NCBI RefSeq assembly: GCF_024171725.1
Contig: NZ_JAMTCG010000004.1
Location: forward strand, 186,001 to 250,000
DNA: 64,000 nucleotides
Source of the DNA: Williamsia serinedens
GTDB lineage: Bacteria > Actinomycetota > Actinomycetes > Mycobacteriales > Mycobacteriaceae
Reading direction: 5' to 3'
In this document: positions 60,613-64,000 of the stretch, in pieces
Layout of the letters: each line of letters opens with the position of its first letter
Position numbering within the stretch: position 1 is the stretch's first letter
The notes under the pieces: model-generated
Told to the model about the DNA's origin: nothing
What the model saw: the letters and a program-made list of their open reading frames with translations, nothing else
The model's database searches: none
Position numbers and translations under genes: made by a program

Positions 60613-61554
60613 TCACGCCACCGGCGCCGCAGCCCTGACGATCCGGTTGGCGACCGCGACGCCGACGAGCACGACGACCGCGCCGCACCACTGCAGCGCG
60701 CTGGGGTACTCGTCGAGGATCGCTGCACTCAATCCGAGTGCGAGGACGGGCTGGGTCAGCAGCAGGCCCGCCGTGGTCGTGGGTGGCAGCCGAACGCTCG
60801 CGTGGTTGATGAACACCCACGCGACCACCTGGCTGAGGACGGCCAGGAGGACGAGGTCGACCCACGACGCCGGCGAGATGTCCGCGAACGACAGCCCTCC
60901 CGTCGCCGGGGAGACCGCGGCTGTCGTCACCGCCGCGACCGACGTCGACACGAGGAGCGGTTGGAGCAGCAGGGTGTGTCGGCCCCGACTGCCGCGACGT
61001 GTGAGGTAGAGGTAGCTGCCGTAGCCGATGCCGGCGAGGAGGCCGAGCACCGTCCCCCGTACCGGGTCGTCGCCGACGGCGTTGTGGGAGCCGATCCCGC
61101 CGACCAGGACCACGCCACCCAACAACATCGGCGCGGCCACCACGAAGCGCCGCGGGATCGCCTCCCTGTCGACGATCAGCGCCAACGCGGGCAGCACGAT
61201 CACCTGGACGTTGATGAGGACGGTGCTGATGCCCGCCCCGACGTCGTAGATCGACGCCGTCCATGCGGCGTAGTCCATGCCGAGGGCGACACCGGCCGCG
61301 ACGGACCACAGCGACGCGCGCGGCGACAGCGCCCCGAGCCGTCGCCGCTCCCACAGCACGAACGGCAGCATCGCCACGACGGCGAGGGCGCACCGGAGGA
61401 ACGCGGTCGTCGAAGCGTCGACGCCGGCGAGCTTCACCAGGATCGCCGACACCGACAGGCACGCCGCACCGATCAGGACCGACCCGACGAGCCGGGCGCG
61501 GGGCGCGTCGGACGTTGTCGGAGACGAAACGCTCGACACCCCTGCGGCACCCAT
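60613..61554 (-). CDS. EamA/DMT-family transporter
   Basis: A 313-residue permease with ten predicted helices, arranged as two EamA repeats (about 20-150 and 165-300). VLIGAACLSVSAILVKLAGV, STTAFLRCALAVVAMLPFVL, and WTASIYDVGAGISTVLINVQ, VIVLPALALIVDRE (end of repeat one) and VVAWVFINHASVRLPPTTTA, GLLLTQPVLALGLSAAILDE (repeat two) are typical. Exports metabolites, drugs or amino acids; substrate unknown. Start: the ATG at 61554 is chosen since the helix follows about 25 residues later; an upstream GTG at 61596 is possible. Confidence 0.9.
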   Translation of the reverse strand: MGAAGVSSVSSPTTSDAPRARLVGSVLIGAACLSVSAILVKLAGVDASTTAFLRCALAVVAMLPFVLWERRRLGALSPRASLWSVAAGVALGMDYAAWTASIYDVGAGISTVLINVQVIVLPALALIVDREAIPRRFVVAAPMLLGGVVLVGGIGSHNAVGDDPVRGTVLGLLAGIGYGSYLYLTRRGSRGRHTLLLQPLLVSTSVAAVTTAAVSPATGGLSFADISPASWVDLVLLAVLSQVVAWVFINHASVRLPPTTTAGLLLTQPVLALGLSAAILDEYPSALQWCGAVVVLVGVAVANRIVRAAAPVA

Positions 61555-61610
61555 GGGCGTCACGGTAGAGCCGGGCACCGCCCGGACCGTCGCCACCCCG
61601 CCCCGGACGC

Positions 61611-61648
61611 GACGAAGGCCCCCGGAGCGGACTCCGGGGGCCTTCGTC
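61611..61648 (-). terminator. Terminator of the initiator tRNA
   Basis: A perfect 17-bp stem (GACGAAGGCCCCCGGAG at 61611-61627 with its complement at 61632-61648) and a CGGA loop, beginning 2 bases after the tRNA CCA end. Confidence 0.88.
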
Positions 61649-61650
61649 AG

Positions 61651-61727
61651 TGGTAGCGGGGACAGGATTTGAACCTGCGACCTCTGGGTTATGAGCCCAG
61701 CGAGCTACCGAGCTGCTCCACCCCGCG
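61651..61727 (-). tRNA. Initiator tRNA-fMet (anticodon CAT)
   Basis: A 77-nt minus-strand cloverleaf with encoded CCA. The acceptor CGCGGGG pairs with CCCCGC except at the first position (C1 opposite T72, unpaired), and the anticodon arm TGGGCTCATAACCCA has three consecutive G-C pairs. Both are initiator features. The T arm reads GCAGGTTCAAATCCTGT. Confidence 0.95.
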
Positions 61728-61788
61728 TTGGTGAACGCAACGTTACACACGCGGGGTGGCGCACTGCAAATCGCGCCCTGACCTGCCG

Positions 61789-64000
61789 TTATTTAGGCAG
61801 CGACTCGTACTGCTGCACCGCCTGGTTCAGGCGATCGAGCGCCTGACCGTAGGCGGTGAAGTTCCCCGAGCTCTGCGCCTGCTGCAACGCCTCGATCGCC
61901 GAGTTCAGGTTGGCGACAGCGGCATCCCGGTCACCCGGCGCGGCCGACGAGCTCGGCGCCGGCGAGGTCGGGGTCGACGGGGCGGTGGTCGGGATCGACC
62001 CCTGCTGCTGCGTCGGCTGCTGCTGACCGGAACTCCCCGTGGTGTCCTGCCCCGTCGGGTTGTTGTCCGGCACCGCGGCCGCGGCCGGGCTGATACCCGC
62101 CTGCTGCAGGGCCTGGGCGATGGTCGGCGCGTAGCCGATGCTCGGCTGCTCGGTGTCCGAACTGCGGTAGCGGACGATCACGCGGAACAACCGCGGGAAC
62201 GTCGCGTCGGAGTTCTTCGCCTGCGCGTACAGCGGCACCACGTTGAGCAGACCGTTCTGCCCCACCGGGAGCGTCAGCAGGTTGCCGAACCGCGTCGACG
62301 CCGTGTTCTCGAGGTTCTTCAGGTCGGCGTTGACCTGACCGAACGTCGACATCGCCGAGAACGCCAGCCGCGGACCCTCACGGGTCGGGTTGGTGGGCAC
62401 CTCGCGGATCGTCATCTGCCCGTACGTGTCCGGGTCCGACGAGACCGTGAGGTAGGAGGCGAGGAAGTCACGGTTCAACGTGTTCATCACGCTGGTCAGC
62501 TGGAAGCTGGCCACGTTCTGGCGACGCGGATCCGAGGCCACGAAGTAGTACGGCGGCTGATCGAGCCCCTGGTCGAGGGCGTTCGAGTCGGTCGGGTCCG
62601 CCGGGATCGACCAGAACGAGTTGCCCTGGAAGAACGTGGCCGGGTCCGAGACGTGGTACTTCGCGAGCAGCGAGCGCTGGATCTTGAACAGGTCCTCGGG
62701 GTAGCGCACGTGCTCCTTGAGGCTGGTGTTCGCGTCGAACTCCGAGCGCGGCTTGACCGTTCCGGGGAACACCTTCATCCACGTCTTGAGGACGGGGTCC
62801 TTGTCGTCGAACTGGTAGAGCGTCACCTTGCCCGTGTAGGCGTCGACGGTGGCCTTCACCGAGTTGCGGACGTAGGCGACCTGACGGTTGACCTGGGTGC
62901 GACCGGTCTGTCCCTGCGTGAGCTCCTGCGCGTCGGTCGTCGCGTCCTGCAGCGACGTCTTCTGCGCGTACGGGTAGGCGTCGAGGGTGGTGTACCCGTC
63001 GACGATCCACTGGATCGACCCGTCGCTCATCACCGCGGGATAGGTCTTCGAGTCGACGGTGAGCCACGGCGCCGCCTTCTTCACGCGGTCGCGGGGGTCG
63101 CGGTTGTAGATGATCTTCGAGTTCGAGTTGATCGCACCCGAGAGCAGGATGTTCCGCTCGGTGTACTTGATCGAGTACGCCAGCCGGTTGAAGATGTTTC
63201 CCAGCGAGACGCCGGCGTCACCGGTGTAGGTGTATCGGCTTGTGGGCGTGTCGTATTCGGTCTGCTGGCCGTTCGCGGAGCCGACGATCGCGTAGTCGGG
63301 GTTGACCTTGGAGATCAACTCGCCGAAGTAGATCCGCGGCTGCTTCACCTTGATCGGTGCGGTCGCCTGGTAGTTCGGGTCGGCGATGCTGGCGAGATCG
63401 CTGACGTCGAAGTCGGGCTGGCCACCGCTGGTGACGTCCGTCCCCGACGACGCCGGCTCGTTCACCTTGTTGGCCGGGGCCGCGACGAACCCGTTGCCGT
63501 GCGTGTACACGGTGTGCTTGTTGATCCAGTTCTGCTGGTTCGCGGCGAACCGGGTCGGGTCGAGCTCACGCACCGAGACGATGAAGTCGCGCAGCTGGTT
63601 GTCGACGCGGTACCGGTCGATCGCGAGCTGCGTCGGGAACCCGTAGAAGTTCTGCTGCTGCTGCAGCTGGGTGAACGCCTGCGACACGATGTTCGGGTCC
63701 AGCACACGGATGTTCGAGATCGTCGCCGAGTCCGAGTCGACGTTCTGCTGGTTGACCTGACCGCCGGTCCAGTTCTCCTGGTAGGTCACCCGGTCGTTGC
63801 CGATCTGGTACGCCGCCCTCGTCGCGTCGATGTTGCGCTGGATGTACTCCGATTCCTTCTGCGCCGCGTTCGGCTTGACGGAGAACTGCTCCATCACCGC
63901 GGGCCAGCCGACGCCGATCACCAACGCCGACAACAGCATCAGCGCCGTCGCGAGGGCGGGCACACGCAGGTCGCGTAGCACGATGCCGGCGAAGAAGGCC
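61789..64000 (-). CDS. UPF0182 family membrane protein, C-terminal part (start outside window)
   Basis: 737 residues of open frame that continue past the window edge (AFFAGIVLRDLR at the border). Members are about 900-1000 residues, so roughly 200-260 residues with most helices are missing. The visible part starts in the last helices (ALATALMLLSALVIGVGWPA), then the large extracytoplasmic domain: QIGNDRVTYQENWTGGQVNQ, IYFGELISKVNPDYAIVGSA, YNRDPRDRVKKAAPWLTVDS, VDAYTGKVTLYQFDDKDPVL, and YPEDLFKIQRSLLAKYHVSD. The C-terminus has a Ser/Thr/Pro/Gln linker and a helical end (AAVANLNSAIEALQQAQSSG). Similar to mycobacterial Rv3193c; function unknown. Confidence 0.92.
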   Translation of the reverse strand, partial: AFFAGIVLRDLRVPALATALMLLSALVIGVGWPAVMEQFSVKPNAAQKESEYIQRNIDATRAAYQIGNDRVTYQENWTGGQVNQQNVDSDSATISNIRVLDPNIVSQAFTQLQQQQNFYGFPTQLAIDRYRVDNQLRDFIVSVRELDPTRFAANQQNWINKHTVYTHGNGFVAAPANKVNEPASSGTDVTSGGQPDFDVSDLASIADPNYQATAPIKVKQPRIYFGELISKVNPDYAIVGSANGQQTEYDTPTSRYTYTGDAGVSLGNIFNRLAYSIKYTERNILLSGAINSNSKIIYNRDPRDRVKKAAPWLTVDSKTYPAVMSDGSIQWIVDGYTTLDAYPYAQKTSLQDATTDAQELTQGQTGRTQVNRQVAYVRNSVKATVDAYTGKVTLYQFDDKDPVLKTWMKVFPGTVKPRSEFDANTSLKEHVRYPEDLFKIQRSLLAKYHVSDPATFFQGNSFWSIPADPTDSNALDQGLDQPPYYFVASDPRRQNVASFQLTSVMNTLNRDFLASYLTVSSDPDTYGQMTIREVPTNPTREGPRLAFSAMSTFGQVNADLKNLENTASTRFGNLLTLPVGQNGLLNVVPLYAQAKNSDATFPRLFRVIVRYRSSDTEQPSIGYAPTIAQALQQAGISPAAAAVPDNNPTGQDTTGSSGQQQPTQQQGSIPTTAPSTPTSPAPSSSAAPGDRDAAVANLNSAIEALQQAQSSGNFTAYGQALDRLNQAVQQYESLPK

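Noticed and set aside
61756-63978. 740-codon plus-strand open frame
   Set aside because: Antisense shadow of the UPF0182 gene; Arg/Val/Leu/Asp-rich with no motif.

Overview
The window is high-GC DNA from a mycolic-acid actinobacterium (order Mycobacteriales). I favour a Gordonia- or Williamsia-like genus. The evidence is an Lsr2 nucleoid protein, a tmRNA whose tag reads ADSHQRDFALAA, an Ami1-type amidase, an antigen-85-like esterase, a secreted resuscitation-promoting factor, FadE24/FadE23 neighbours, and the block prfB-mscS-ftsE-ftsX-smpB, an order known from mycobacteria. GTG starts, 4-base ATGA/GTGA gene overlaps and long antisense open frames are common, as expected at this GC content. 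The genus call is inference.

Layout. 1-6350: AI-2E-type permease (partial), F420-dependent oxidoreductase, DJ-1/PfpI protein, DUF7218 protein, a lipoprotein sugar dehydrogenase, and the CstA/YbdD carbon-starvation pair. 6421-9592: alkylation repair (Ada-AlkA fusion plus Ogt) and RmuC. 9641-14661: DUF6542 protein, fructosamine kinase, NadE, an SDR, the amidase and DUF3253. 14658-16522: tightly overlapped TrhO-CobW-DUF3253 unit. 16566-20070: DUF4190 protein, DEAD-box helicase, Lsr2, tRNA-Ala and a DsbA-like protein. 20128-25326: phosphoglucomutase, two serine hydrolases, an aldo/keto reductase and a lipoprotein. 25484-32913: tmRNA, SmpB, a GNAT enzyme, a 22-bp repeat array, FtsX/FtsE, a Thr-rich membrane protein, MscS, RF2 and HisN. 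33151-37498: metallo-hydrolase, two small membrane proteins, FadE24/FadE23. 37564-46235: MFS pump with its TetR, Rpf, a second TetR, acyl-CoA synthetase, HtdZ-like hydratase, GH25 lysozyme, methyltransferase and Ag85-like esterase. 46287-52418: a lipid-type cluster (thiolase-crotonase fusion, SDR, unknown protein, phosphotransferase, TetR). 52515-57536: secreted glycoside hydrolase and a permease-USP-peptidase E-macrodomain run. 57749-64000: a small unknown, three AIM24 paralogues, VOC protein, EamA permease, initiator tRNA and a partial UPF0182 protein.

How it works together. The tmRNA, SmpB and RF2 genes serve ribosome rescue and termination next to the FtsEX division complex. Several genes (FadE24/23, acyl-CoA synthetase, HtdZ-like, thiolase-crotonase fusion, two SDRs, phosphotransferase) suggest broad acyl-CoA catabolism under TetR-type control, and palindromic operators can be seen in front of several of them. 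A second theme is the envelope: amidase, Rpf, GH25 lysozyme, Ag85-like esterase and the secreted glycoside hydrolase.

The most unusual structures are non-coding. One is a bipartite array of 22-bp repeats in opposite orientations between ftsX and a GNAT gene, where mycobacteria have smpB directly after ftsX. Another is a pair of 75-bp direct repeats, each with a palindromic core, downstream of hisN. The most unusual protein is the thiolase-like/crotonase fusion, which lacks expected catalytic residues in both halves. No phage, insertion sequence, rRNA operon or CRISPR array was seen.
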